NCBI GenBank assembly: GCA_009684525.1
Contig: WKKR01000001.1
Location: 620,001-684,000 of the forward strand
Direction of reading: 5' to 3'
From: Geobacter sp.
GTDB taxonomy: Bacteria; Desulfobacterota; Desulfuromonadia; Geobacterales; DSM-12255
Length of the DNA: 64,000 nucleotides
Shown one piece after another: positions 38,607 to 47,949 of the stretch. The position numbers and the translations under genes are program-made. The notes under the pieces were generated by a model. That model was not told the origin of the DNA. It worked only from the letters and a program-made list of their open reading frames with translations, and did not search any database. How positions within the stretch are numbered: the stretch's first letter is position 1; each line of letters opens with the position of its first letter.

Positions 38607-38740
38607 AGCCCGTCCTTGTTCACGTTACGTTCAGAACCGCAATGAGGCCTGCCGGATACGAGTTTCAACCAACCGTACTATACCAATTAAATCATGTTCG
38701 TTTACCATGAATGCATCCTGCTGTGCAAGTGGATAATAAA

Positions 38741-38751
38741 TGGTTTGACCA
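38741..38751. promoter_or_regulatory. FadR-type operator upstream of livHMGF
   Basis: TGGTTTGACCA, in the wider context AATGGTTTGACCAAA, lies 135 bases before livH. It is the same TGGTnnnACCA form as at putA and at the polar amino-acid transporter. A half-site (TTTACCATGAA) lies 40 bases nearer the gene. Confidence 0.55.
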
Positions 38752-38803
38752 AATTAACATTCCCATGTGTCAATCACGAGTCACGTCTGTTCAGCCCCAC
38801 GTT

Positions 38804-38836
38804 AAAAGGCCCGGAAGGATAACCTGCCGGGCCTTT
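38804..38836 (-). terminator. terminator of the livK-type gene
   Basis: Minus strand AAAGGCCCGGCAGG pairs with CCTTCCGGGCCTTTT around a TTAT-rich loop, 35 bases after the stop. Confidence 0.85.
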
Positions 38837-38869
38837 GACATACCAATCACTCTTCTGATAAAAACGCTG

Positions 38870-40045
38870 TCAGTCCATCTTGACAGGAACTTTGGCCTTC
38901 AGGGCGAATTTGCCCCCCTTCACTTCGAGAAGAGCGAGCGGCGACTTGATCGGCTCGCGATTGTCGCGGATGGTGATGGTTCCGGATACTCCTTCAAAGT
39001 TCTTGGTCTGGGCAAGAGCTGCCTTGAATACCTTCGGATCGGCACTGTTGGCGCGCTTGATGGCATCGGCGAGCAGCATGATGGCATCGTAGCCCTGGGC
39101 ATCGAACAGACCGGGCTCGGCACCGTTGAACTTCTTCTTGAACGCCTCGACAAATTTGGCGGTTACCGGCGATGCCTGCTCGGGAGAGAAGCCGAGGGCG
39201 GACATGGTGCCTTCTACCGCATCACCGCCGAGCTCGATGAGTTTCGGCGAGAAGAGGCCATCGCCGCCGAACATCTTGGCCTTGAGACCCTGCTTGCGGG
39301 CTTCTTTCATGATCAGGGCCGCTTCGGTGTAATAGCCGGAGAAGAAAATGACGTCAGGTTTCTTTGCCTTGATGTTGGTAATCTGGGCACTGAAGTCCTT
39401 GTCGCCGTCCTTTACCTTCTCTTCGGCAACGATCTCGATCCCTTTTCCCTTGGCGGCATCGCGGAAGGTCTGGGAAAGGCCGACGCTATAATCGTTGTTG
39501 TCGGACGTGATCACTGCCACCTTTTTGTAGCCCATGTCCTTGGCAAAGAAGTCGATGCAAGCAGGAATGGCGACGCTGTCCAGCAGGGTATCGCGGAAAA
39601 TGAAATCGCCATTTTCGACAACGCCCGGGCCTGTCGCACCTGCGGAGAGGAGAACGACCTGAGCCTTCTGGGCAATGGGAGCTGCAACCTTGGTAATGCC
39701 GGTAGTCGGGTCGCCGACAATGGCAACGACATTATCGCGGCTGATCAGTTTCTGGGTTACCGAGGCGCCCTCCTGCTTGTCACCGCGGTTATCCGCCTCC
39801 ACGATCTCTATCTTCTTGCCGAGGATGCCGCCGGCAGCGTTCAGCTCGTCGGCAGCCATCTTCATCCCTTCCAGGGTCGGTTTGCCGAACATGGCAACGT
39901 CACCGGTAAGGGCACCGAGGAAACCGATCTTGATGGTGTCGCCGGCAGCCTTCGGCGCCTCGCCACCGTCCTTTTTCTTGCAGCCGAAACTGCCGGCTGC
40001 CAGCATACCTACCAAAAGCAAGGCCGCCATCTTTCTCATGTTCAT
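38870..40045 (-). CDS. livK: branched-chain amino-acid binding lipoprotein (LivK type)
   Basis: A 391-residue periplasmic binding protein of the Leu/Ile/Val family, anchored as a lipoprotein: MNMRKMAALLLVGMLAAGSFGCKKK gives a lipobox-like SFGC with the lipidated Cys at about 22. The mature part starts DTIKIGFLGALTGDVAMFG, the usual first strand, with GKPTLEGMKMAADELNAAGG following. It delivers ligand to LivHM. AGGAGG lies 7 bases before ATG 40045. It has its own terminator before livH, allowing higher expression than the membrane parts. Confidence 0.94.
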   Translation of the reverse strand: MNMRKMAALLLVGMLAAGSFGCKKKDGGEAPKAAGDTIKIGFLGALTGDVAMFGKPTLEGMKMAADELNAAGGILGKKIEIVEADNRGDKQEGASVTQKLISRDNVVAIVGDPTTGITKVAAPIAQKAQVVLLSAGATGPGVVENGDFIFRDTLLDSVAIPACIDFFAKDMGYKKVAVITSDNNDYSVGLSQTFRDAAKGKGIEIVAEEKVKDGDKDFSAQITNIKAKKPDVIFFSGYYTEAALIMKEARKQGLKAKMFGGDGLFSPKLIELGGDAVEGTMSALGFSPEQASPVTAKFVEAFKKKFNGAEPGLFDAQGYDAIMLLADAIKRANSADPKVFKAALAQTKNFEGVSGTITIRDNREPIKSPLALLEVKGGKFALKAKVPVKMD

Positions 40046-40115
40046 CGTGAACCTCCTGATCAATGGTATACAGTTACGTGTATCAGCTAAACATGCAAAT
40101 GCAAGTGGAATGGAA

Positions 40116-40391
40116 CTATCTCCCCGGCTTGTCCATGCTCTTGATAAATGCATTGACCTCCTTGAGCTTCTGCTCAAGGGTCCTGAGTTCATCGGCTGAA
40201 TACACCTTGGTACCCTTCTTGATCTCCGCCTGGATCTTCTTTACCTGTTTCTGGATAGAATCGACCTCGCCGGCGCACCCTTTGGATGCCAGCAGGCATT
40301 GATCCTTCTCATCCTTGGTCATCTCTGCAAAAGCGGGAATGGCGGAAGCCGTCAGTACGGCAATGGCCAGTATCATCGCGATTTTTTTCAT
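40116..40391 (-). CDS. small secreted coiled-coil protein
   Basis: A 91-residue protein with a clear signal peptide (MKKIAMILAIAVLTASAIPAFA). The mature 69 residues are highly charged and helical, with heptad-like spacing in VDSIQKQVKKIQAEIKKG and RTLEQKLKEVNAFIKS. Two cysteines (CLLASKGC) could form a disulfide. Function unknown. It lies between the porin and the livK-type gene on the same strand with GGGAGG before its ATG; a periplasmic adaptor or chaperone role is only a guess. Confidence 0.75.
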   Translation of the reverse strand: MKKIAMILAIAVLTASAIPAFAEMTKDEKDQCLLASKGCAGEVDSIQKQVKKIQAEIKKGTKVYSADELRTLEQKLKEVNAFIKSMDKPGR

Positions 40392-40458
40392 TTCTGCCTC
40401 CCTATCTCGTGGAATGGTTGCCGGTCGCGGCCGAGGACGCGACCGTTCAGTTCAGGAC

Positions 40459-41883
40459 CTAGAAACTGTAGTTGACGATGAGCTTCACATCATACGGATT
40501 GTCCGGCGTACCGTTGGCGGCGATATCCTTGTAGTAGTCCCCCAGAACGACATAACCGGCACGTCCTGTCAGCGTTACGCTCTCAAAAACCTTATAATCG
40601 ACTTCAGCATTGATTTCGGTGCCAAGATAATTGCTGGAGTTTCTCTGCCCGGTCTTCACGTTAACAGGCTTGTTGAGGTTCTCCTTGGCTACTGCAGCAA
40701 ATCCGAGATTGGCACTGGCCTTCAGTTTGTCAGTGAAGGGATGGTCGTAACCGAGAGCGCCAAAGATCACACCCTGATCCCTGTTATTCACGTCATAGAC
40801 GATGGCAGCATCATTGGTCATGGCGTATTTGTCGCGACCGAGGATAACCATCTCGTTACTGTAATAGCCGCTTTCCGAGAGCCCGAACCCGGAGGGGGTG
40901 TAGAAGGCGTTGCTGGTGCTGCGGCCACCGGGGTTACCTTCACCGGAGACGTAGAGGAGCTCGGTGCGGGCCGTGCCCTTACCGACCTTCAACCGTGCCC
41001 CGGCGTTTGCCGCAAAGGCGCTGATGTGATTGGAAGTGGGCTTGCTGACCGTCTGCTCATCGTTACCGAACTGATAGACAACGAACCCGTCCAGCGTCAA
41101 GGGACCGAAACCTGCTTCGGCATTGACACCGAGCATGTGAACGATCACGTTCTCAACGTTATTCACCTGGGGCGCAGTATACGCACCCTGGTCCCTGTCG
41201 GCATTGTCGCTGTTCACCAGGTAGTAGGCGCCGCCAACCTTGATATCTTTGGTAACGTTGTATTTACCATCCAGGACAAAAAAGTCGCGGGTCTCTTTGC
41301 CAAGGTCAAAGCCATTGTCGTTCCAGCGGAAAAAGCCTGCGGAGGCAGCGGCATCGGTATAAGAATGGGATACGAAGATACCAGCCATGTCGGCACTGGC
41401 GAAGATGCCTTTGAATGCATCATCGAACGGCTGCATACCGATTTTTGCGTTAATCTTTGTCGTCGGGATGTTCATGTCCAGATAGACGTTCTTGGTTTCC
41501 AGGTTGATATCATCGGAACCGAGAGCAGCACCACCATTACGCTTTACGGAATAAGAATCATTCCCCCAATATTTATAATCGATTTCGAATTTCGTCACCA
41601 GCTTGAGATCGTCCGAAGCCTTGGCAATATAGGCCAGACGAGCGCGTTGCTCGAAGAAGTTTGCCGTCGGGGCCTTTTTGTCCGTGGTGCTTGGATCATA
41701 GGTACCAAAGCCACCTGTGTCGCCCTGGTTATCCCTCACATTGTTCGTCCCATTGAAGTTCGAGACGTCGAACTGGGTCTGAAACATCCCGTGAAACTCA
41801 TTCTCAAAGGCAAATGCCGGTACTGCAGCACCGACTGCTACGGCGCATGCCGCGGCGACTACAACAGATTTCTTCATGTTCAT
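40459..41883 (-). CDS. outer-membrane porin-like beta-barrel protein
   Basis: A 474-residue exported protein with a signal peptide (to about AFAFE) and a pattern of alternating hydrophobic residues ending in Phe (LIVNYSF), the mark of outer-membrane barrels recognised by the Bam machinery. Many short strands and Asn/Gly/Asp-rich loops suggest 16-18 strands. It resembles Geobacter porins of the OmpJ kind, though I cannot confirm orthology. GAGGAG precedes the ATG. Transport of small organic acids or amino acids is inferred from the liv genes downstream on the same strand. Confidence 0.85.
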   Translation of the reverse strand: MNMKKSVVVAAACAVAVGAAVPAFAFENEFHGMFQTQFDVSNFNGTNNVRDNQGDTGGFGTYDPSTTDKKAPTANFFEQRARLAYIAKASDDLKLVTKFEIDYKYWGNDSYSVKRNGGAALGSDDINLETKNVYLDMNIPTTKINAKIGMQPFDDAFKGIFASADMAGIFVSHSYTDAAASAGFFRWNDNGFDLGKETRDFFVLDGKYNVTKDIKVGGAYYLVNSDNADRDQGAYTAPQVNNVENVIVHMLGVNAEAGFGPLTLDGFVVYQFGNDEQTVSKPTSNHISAFAANAGARLKVGKGTARTELLYVSGEGNPGGRSTSNAFYTPSGFGLSESGYYSNEMVILGRDKYAMTNDAAIVYDVNNRDQGVIFGALGYDHPFTDKLKASANLGFAAVAKENLNKPVNVKTGQRNSSNYLGTEINAEVDYKVFESVTLTGRAGYVVLGDYYKDIAANGTPDNPYDVKLIVNYSF

Positions 41884-42290
41884 GCACTCCTCTCTGAATG
41901 AATATAATGCATCTCAATCTGCATCCTGCTGCCCTTCATTCCTCGACCCAGAGCCCCCCTTTTCGCTTTTTTCATGCAAGTCCACGGGATCTAACCCGCG
42001 CTGTAGTTGAATGAAAAACAACGTATATTTAATGCAATACCTCGTGCAAATCAACTTTTTTTTAATGGTTAAACATTTTAACAACTACCTATAGCATGGA
42101 GTCGCATTATCCAACCATTCAGGTTTACAGGCAGAATTTGCACCTGAAATCTTTGGCAGCGACAAACAATCTCTTGGTCTGACAATTCAAGAATGGACAA
42201 TGAAGGGAGCTTGGAAACGACAACGGGGAGACCCAAGGGATCTCCCCGCCGTGTAATCGCGGAGTTTTTATGCTGCGGAAAGGAACTGCG
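41884..42290. other. intergenic region upstream of the porin
   Basis: About 400 bases without a gene. The AT-rich part 42010-42080 contains AATGGTTAAACATT, a near-palindrome resembling the FadR-type site with one arm imperfect. A strong hairpin of the upstream barrel gene lies at 42224-42248. Nothing else is clear. Confidence 0.45.
42224..42248 (-). terminator. hairpin after the alginate-export-like barrel gene
   Basis: CGGGGAGA pairs with TCTCCCCG across a nine-base loop, 43 bases after the stop. The T-run is weak. Confidence 0.6.
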
Positions 42291-43907
42291 TCAGATGTCA
42301 CCCGGCTTCTTTGTCTTTAACCAGTTTTTCTCCAGGTTGAACTGCAGCATTGAATACCCGTAAAGGATATCATCATCGCTCTGGGCGGCGTCCCTGAAAA
42401 ATCTTCCGGTGATGAAATGATCATAGCCAACAATCACGGAGACGTTGTCAGATACCATGTAGGTCAGTGTGAAATCGGTCTCAAGGCCGATGTCCCGCTT
42501 AAAACCGGCCTCAACGTGATCAGCTACAAAATAGCGCCCGGTCGCGGAGAAATTGACCTGTTTTGACAGATCTATACCCCATCCAAGGGTATAGATCTGC
42601 AGTCCGCTGGCATGGTGGTCTCCCACGGTCAGGCCCGAGAGATCACCGACAACGCACATATCCCCCACCAGGGAAGTATCATTATTGGGATTGCGGAATT
42701 CCCGGTTCGATCGGATGCCATCGGCTGAGTCCTGACTCCCCGACCCGTATGCGTAACTCAGGAAGAATTTGTTGCTGTATCCCGCCAGGTCTGCATCATA
42801 GGTCACGTCGATATGACCGCCAAAGGCATCGATATCATCATTGTTCCCGGTTATCCCGTTGAAAAGCTTGCCCGATTCGTAGACCAATTCAGCTTCAGCA
42901 GAAAACGAACCGAATGTTGCAGTCCCCCGCCCGCCCCATATCATAAGACGCTCGTCGACATGGTGATCTTCCGAGCCTGAATCACGAAAGACATAGAGTT
43001 CGGCAGAAGTCGCATCGTCGATACTGTAGGTTGCATAGGCACCGGCCAAGTTCCCCAAAAACCCGTTGTTGAAGGGGGGAGCATAGGCGCCAAGCAGGAA
43101 GTCGAGGCTGAGGGGCTCTATCGGTTTTACCCTGAGCCGTGCCGCGTCGAATACAAGGCCGTCGAAGAAGGAGTTGGTGCCGAGGATGAAGGCGCTGCCG
43201 TAGCTGAATTCCTGACGCCCTCCCTTCAGGGAGAGCCAGTCCCGACCGGGCGATTTCAGTTCAGCATAACCCTGGTAAAGGGAAAAACGGTTGCGTTCCT
43301 GGTGCTCTCCTCCCATGTACCCGTACCCCTGTCCCTCGACATGGATGTCTATCCAGTCAGTTGGGTGCCAGTAAACAAAAGGCTTTGCACGATAGAGAAA
43401 TCTTCCTTCTGCGTGGTTGGGCGCATAACTGAAATCCGTCAAACGGAAATTCCCCACTCCTTCGCCTCGCAGAAACCCGCCGATTCCAGCAGCAAATTCA
43501 AAAGGAGGTTTTGTTTCATCGGGTTTGGCAAGCATCTTCTCTATTGCTTCACGCCTGGTCAGATAACCCTCGTAACCTGAAAGATCCGCTTTCAAGGCAT
43601 CGTAAAGACGAGCAATCCGCTCCATATCTTCCTTGGGAATTGCATTGGAACCATTCTTGTCACACATCTCCATGACTTTATCCAGAACCGCCAGAAGCGA
43701 AGCAGCAAGGTCCTGTTTTGCAACAAACTCGCCATCAGGAACCCGTCGTGAAGCATCATACTTAACGGCAAGATCCTTCAGCTCCAGACACGACCAGTGC
43801 TTGCTTTCGACCCTCTCCGGAATGACTTCAGCCGCCATCGCCACGTGAAAGTTGATGCAGAGCAACAGGCCGACGAGCAGAACACTATTCGCCAATTTTA
43901 TCATCAT
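42291..43907 (-). CDS. outer-membrane barrel with N-terminal SLH-like domain
   Basis: A 538-residue exported protein. After the signal peptide (ends near VAMAAE) comes a helical domain of about 120 residues (WSCLELKDLAVKYD, FVAKQDLAASLLAVLDKV, LTRREAIEKML) that resembles S-layer homology or a peptidoglycan-binding segment. A beta-barrel of about 390 residues follows, similar in layout to the alginate-export (AlgE-like) porin family, with alternating strands and aromatic girdles. Combined SLH-porin designs tether the outer membrane to the wall. The substrate is unknown. GGGAGG lies 8 bases before ATG 43907; ATG 43904 is possible. Confidence 0.82.
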   Translation of the reverse strand: MMIKLANSVLLVGLLLCINFHVAMAAEVIPERVESKHWSCLELKDLAVKYDASRRVPDGEFVAKQDLAASLLAVLDKVMEMCDKNGSNAIPKEDMERIARLYDALKADLSGYEGYLTRREAIEKMLAKPDETKPPFEFAAGIGGFLRGEGVGNFRLTDFSYAPNHAEGRFLYRAKPFVYWHPTDWIDIHVEGQGYGYMGGEHQERNRFSLYQGYAELKSPGRDWLSLKGGRQEFSYGSAFILGTNSFFDGLVFDAARLRVKPIEPLSLDFLLGAYAPPFNNGFLGNLAGAYATYSIDDATSAELYVFRDSGSEDHHVDERLMIWGGRGTATFGSFSAEAELVYESGKLFNGITGNNDDIDAFGGHIDVTYDADLAGYSNKFFLSYAYGSGSQDSADGIRSNREFRNPNNDTSLVGDMCVVGDLSGLTVGDHHASGLQIYTLGWGIDLSKQVNFSATGRYFVADHVEAGFKRDIGLETDFTLTYMVSDNVSVIVGYDHFITGRFFRDAAQSDDDILYGYSMLQFNLEKNWLKTKKPGDI

Positions 43908-44104
43908 GCACTTATCCTCCCTACAGTTGTATCGGCAAAGATATTGGGATTGTTTAACTACGGGTTTGCTCATGAAATTTTCCGGCGTCACGCCATCTAA
44001 GCATCTGCCTATCACAACCATATATTATCTATATAAATTATGAATACATACGTGTAGATATTGATTTTTATTTTCAATACAGCTTTACGCGATATTTGTC
44101 AAAT

Positions 44105-44129
44105 AAAAAAAGGGAAGATCGCTCTTCCC
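44105..44129 (-). terminator. terminator at the end of the metal-efflux operon
   Basis: GGGAAGA pairs with TCTTCCC across a four-base loop; seven T follow on the minus strand. It lies 60 bases after the last gene of the operon. Confidence 0.85.
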
Positions 44130-44190
44130 TGATCGTTCATCCATTTCCATGAATGAGCCTGAAGCCAGCTACCTGTCAAATGCGCTCACA

Positions 44191-44778
44191 TCAATCCAAG
44201 GTTCTCCCATTCAATAGGAGAGCGAACCCTTTCAGGCCCTCCGTAAAGCTGGGAGTACCATAAAGACCCAATCGCTTCTTTCCTGGCACAGCACGATAAA
44301 TCGGCTCCAACACCAGATTGTTCATGCTCCCAGCTTCAAGCGTCATTGTTTTATGAACTTCAATATCATCGTTTTGTAGGGTCACCACTATCGAATGATG
44401 GCCAGCCTTCAAGCGCAGATTTTCTTGAAAGACATACCTGATACCGTCGCCAGTTTCCGGATCCGACAGTTTCTTCGGTTCGCTATTTTCTTCATGCAGT
44501 TGCCCGCTCAATTTCAAGACTTCACCGTCGATATTCAGTAAAATTTTGTAATCCGGCGTTCCGTGGATATCCGATACAGAATGAATACCAGGCTTGTGAG
44601 TTTTTATGCTGGCGGTGACCCGCAATGCGGACAATCCTTCCGGGACAATCCCACGAGAAATACTCTCTGAAGCATCTTTTGGCAAACATGCATTGTTTGC
44701 CTCAAACAGTACAGAGCATTCCGCAAGCCCTCTAAAAAGAAAGACCAGCATGATCAACATTAGACATATTTTCGTCAT
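44191..44778 (-). CDS. secreted protein of unknown function, end of metal-efflux operon
   Basis: A 195-residue protein with an N-terminal signal peptide (MTKICLMLIMLVFLFRGLAEC). The mature part is beta-rich with a KTHKPGIHSVSDIHGTPDYKILLNID-like repeat pattern of strands and no cysteine clusters; I do not recognise it. It starts 57 bases after the RND pump stop with AAAGGAG at good spacing, and shares a terminator, so it is the fourth cistron of the efflux operon. A periplasmic accessory role is inferred. Confidence 0.75.
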   Translation of the reverse strand: MTKICLMLIMLVFLFRGLAECSVLFEANNACLPKDASESISRGIVPEGLSALRVTASIKTHKPGIHSVSDIHGTPDYKILLNIDGEVLKLSGQLHEENSEPKKLSDPETGDGIRYVFQENLRLKAGHHSIVVTLQNDDIEVHKTMTLEAGSMNNLVLEPIYRAVPGKKRLGLYGTPSFTEGLKGFALLLNGRTLD

Positions 44779-44835
44779 GACGTAGCTCCTTTTGCGGCTC
44801 AACCATCGTTTAACTTCGGTTCAATCCGGATTTGA

Positions 44836-47800
44836 CTACATTTCCGCTTCGACTTTCCTCTTCTCGAACCAACCGTATACTGCCGGGATGATCAACAGGG
44901 TCAGCAGGGTTGAGGTTATCAAACCACCCACAACGACCGTTGCCAGCGGCTTCTGGATCTCCGAACCGGTCCCGCTGGCCAGCAGCATCGGCATCAGACT
45001 GAAGATGGCTATGGATGCGGTCATCAGCACCGGCCGGAGCCGATCAGCGGCGCCCTTCCTGATGGCCTCCCCGAGTTCCATCCCCTCGTCCCTAAGCTGC
45101 GAAATGCGCGATACCAGAACCAGGCCATTCAGCACCGCCACCCCGAAAAGGACGATAAAACCGACCGACGCCGGAACCGAGAGATATTGGCCAGAGAGAA
45201 AGAGAGAAAAAATTCCGCCGATCAGGGCGAACGGCAGGTTGGAAATTACCAGCAGCGCCAAGCGAATGGAGCGGAAGGTAACGTAGAGCAGCAAGAGGAT
45301 CAGCCCGATAGCCACAGGGCCGATGATCATCAACTTGTTCATGGCGCGCTGCTGGTTCTCGAACTGGCCGCCCCAGGTCAGGTAGTAACCGACTGGTAGT
45401 TTTACCTGTTCCTTGATCTTCTGCTTCGCCTCGGCTACGAAACTACCCATATCCCGACCGGTGACGTTCATCTCGATACCGATCCGGCGCACGCCATCCT
45501 GACGACTGATCTGCACCGGTCCTTCCACCATCCTTACTTCGGCAAGTTGTTCGAGAGGAATGTTCATTCCTGATTTAGTCGTGATCAGAAGGTTCTTGAT
45601 AGTCTCAATGGAATTCCGCTTCTCCTCCGGCAGCCGAACGGTAATGTCGAAGCCCCGGTTTGCCTCATAGAAGGTAGAGGCCGCCTTGCCAGCTACCGCT
45701 ATTTCGATGACATTCTGCACATCACTGATGTTGAGGCCATAGCGGGCTATTCTTGCCCGGTCGATGGTGACGGTCAGATAGGGCTGCCCGGAAACCTTTT
45801 CCGTGTTGAGGTCTGTTCCGCCCCGGACGATGGAGAGAACCTTGGCTATTTCGGCCGATTTTTCATTTAAAATGTCAAGATCTTCGCCGAACAGCTTGAC
45901 GATCAGTTGGGCCCGGGTGCCGGCCACCAGTTCGTCGATCCGGCACTGGATCGGCTGGCTGAAACCGAAGCTTATCCCCGGAACGCTCTCCAGCGCCTCG
46001 CGCAACTCGTTGGTCAGCTCTTCCTTCGTAATGTCCCGCTTCCACTCACTTTTCGGTTTAAACACCCCCACATAGCCGGTTTTGTCCACGCCACGGGTAT
46101 CCAGGGCGACGCCGGTCTGACCGATGCGGCCAATGACCACGTCCAGCTCATCAAACTTCATCAATTTGGCGGCAGCCTGTTGGTTGACCTCCAGCGCCTT
46201 GGCCAGAGAGACGCCGGGAAGCATGGCTATATCCATGTCAAACGACCCTTCATCCATGATCGGAATAAACTCCGACCCCAGCCTGGTCACCAGGAACAGC
46301 GAGACGACCAGCAGCCCTCCGGCAATCCCGAGGACGACCTTCTTCTTGTTCAAAGCATACTCCAGCATCGGCAGGTACTGCTGCTTGGCCCAGGCCATGA
46401 TCCTGCTGTCTTTTCCCTCTTCCGGTTTGAGAAACAGACTACAGAGCACCGGAATAATGAAAATGGAGAGGAGTAGCGACGAGAGCAGAGCAATGGCAAC
46501 GGTAATTGCCAGCGGGCCGAACATCTTCCCTTCGATCCCCTCAAGGGTCAGGATTGGAATAAAGGTAAGGGCAATGATTAACTCGCCGAATATACTCGGC
46601 TTGCGCACCTCCATAACCGCCTTCAGAACCGTGTCGAGCTTGGGGTGCAGGTGCCCCTCTTCACTCAGGTGACGCTGGACGTTCTCCACCTGGATAATCG
46701 TGGTATCGATGATCATACCGATGGAGATGGCCAGGCCACCGAGGGACATCAGGTTGGCGGTAATGCCGGTGAGCTTCATTACGATGAAGGTTACCAACAG
46801 CGACAGCGGTAAGGCCAGCAACACCACGATACTCCCCCGGATGCTGTTCAGGAGCAGGTAGAGGACAATCAAGACCAGGATGGAGCCTTCGATCAGCGCC
46901 TTATTGACGGTACCGACACTGGCCTTCACAATATCGCTGCGGTCGTAATAGGGAACCATCTTGACTCCGTCCGGCAGCATGTTGCTTTCGTTGATCTCCT
47001 TGACTTTGGCCGCCACTCTGGATACCACATCGCGGCTGTTTGCGCCCCGCAGCATCATGACAATGCCCCCGACCGCCTCGTCGGCGCCGTTCTTGATGGC
47101 AGCACCCATGCGAACCGCTTCGCCTAACCTTATTTGAGCCACGTCCCGCAGGTAGGTTGGCGTCCCTTTTTGAGATTTGAGGACTATGTTTTCGATGTCG
47201 CTGATGCTCTGGATCAGGCCGACGCCGCGTACGATGTACTGGTCCGTGCCCCGCTCGAGGACGTTACCGCCAACATTGCTGTTGTTGCTGCCGATGGCGT
47301 TATAGACATCATCCGCAGTGACGCCGTATTTCACCAGTTTCTCCGGCGACACCAGCACTTGGTATTGCTTGAAATAGCCCCCGAATGAGTTGATTTCGTT
47401 CACTCCGGCGACGCTCTTCAGCTGGGGGGTAATGACCCATTCCTGCATAGTGCGCAGGTTGGTCAGGTAAGCCCGTTTCTGTTCCGGGTCCTGGGGCACC
47501 TTACCTTCCAGGGTGTACTGGTAGATCTCCCCCATGGCCGTTCCGATGGGCCCCATGGCAACCTGAACACCTTTCGGCACCTTTTCCCGTGCCTCGGCCA
47601 GCCGCTCGAAGACCAGTTGCCGGGCAAAGTAGATATCCACATTGTCCTTAAAGACAACGGTGACGATGGAGAGGCCAAACTTGGTCACCGAGCGGAGTTG
47701 CTCGATGCCCGGCAGGCCGCGCATGGCCATTTCTATCGGATAGGTAACATTCCGTTCGATTTCGACCGCCGACAGGCCGTCGGCATGGCTGACCACCTCA

Positions 47801-47940
47801 ACCTGGATGTTGGTCACATCAGGAAAGGCGTCAATCGGCAATCTGATGTACGAGTAAAAGCCGAAAACAACGATCACCAGCGCCAAGAAGATGACCATCC
47901 CTTTCTGCTTCAATGTATATGCAATGAGTCTTTCCAGCAT
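44836..47940 (-). CDS. heavy-metal RND efflux pump (CusA/CzcA family)
   Basis: A 1034-residue inner-membrane proton-driven pump with 12 helices and two large periplasmic loops. The N-terminus and IRLPIDAFPDVTNIQVEV are typical of the heavy-metal (HME) RND class. The proton-relay helix TM4 reads SLGGLAISIGMIIDTTIIQVEN, with the key Asp in IIDTT; the GG..IG form is nearer CusA (monovalent copper/silver) than the DFG form of CzcA. The ion is therefore uncertain. It forms a tripartite complex with the adaptor (9 bases upstream) and the TolC-like channel. Confidence 0.93.
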   Translation of the reverse strand: MLERLIAYTLKQKGMVIFLALVIVVFGFYSYIRLPIDAFPDVTNIQVEVVSHADGLSAVEIERNVTYPIEMAMRGLPGIEQLRSVTKFGLSIVTVVFKDNVDIYFARQLVFERLAEAREKVPKGVQVAMGPIGTAMGEIYQYTLEGKVPQDPEQKRAYLTNLRTMQEWVITPQLKSVAGVNEINSFGGYFKQYQVLVSPEKLVKYGVTADDVYNAIGSNNSNVGGNVLERGTDQYIVRGVGLIQSISDIENIVLKSQKGTPTYLRDVAQIRLGEAVRMGAAIKNGADEAVGGIVMMLRGANSRDVVSRVAAKVKEINESNMLPDGVKMVPYYDRSDIVKASVGTVNKALIEGSILVLIVLYLLLNSIRGSIVVLLALPLSLLVTFIVMKLTGITANLMSLGGLAISIGMIIDTTIIQVENVQRHLSEEGHLHPKLDTVLKAVMEVRKPSIFGELIIALTFIPILTLEGIEGKMFGPLAITVAIALLSSLLLSIFIIPVLCSLFLKPEEGKDSRIMAWAKQQYLPMLEYALNKKKVVLGIAGGLLVVSLFLVTRLGSEFIPIMDEGSFDMDIAMLPGVSLAKALEVNQQAAAKLMKFDELDVVIGRIGQTGVALDTRGVDKTGYVGVFKPKSEWKRDITKEELTNELREALESVPGISFGFSQPIQCRIDELVAGTRAQLIVKLFGEDLDILNEKSAEIAKVLSIVRGGTDLNTEKVSGQPYLTVTIDRARIARYGLNISDVQNVIEIAVAGKAASTFYEANRGFDITVRLPEEKRNSIETIKNLLITTKSGMNIPLEQLAEVRMVEGPVQISRQDGVRRIGIEMNVTGRDMGSFVAEAKQKIKEQVKLPVGYYLTWGGQFENQQRAMNKLMIIGPVAIGLILLLLYVTFRSIRLALLVISNLPFALIGGIFSLFLSGQYLSVPASVGFIVLFGVAVLNGLVLVSRISQLRDEGMELGEAIRKGAADRLRPVLMTASIAIFSLMPMLLASGTGSEIQKPLATVVVGGLITSTLLTLLIIPAVYGWFEKRKVEAEM

Positions 47941-47949
47941 GCTGTCTCC

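Noticed and set aside
42060-42080. A full FadR-type operator before the porin
   Set aside because: AATGGTTAAACATT has only one good half-site; mentioned only as a weak copy.
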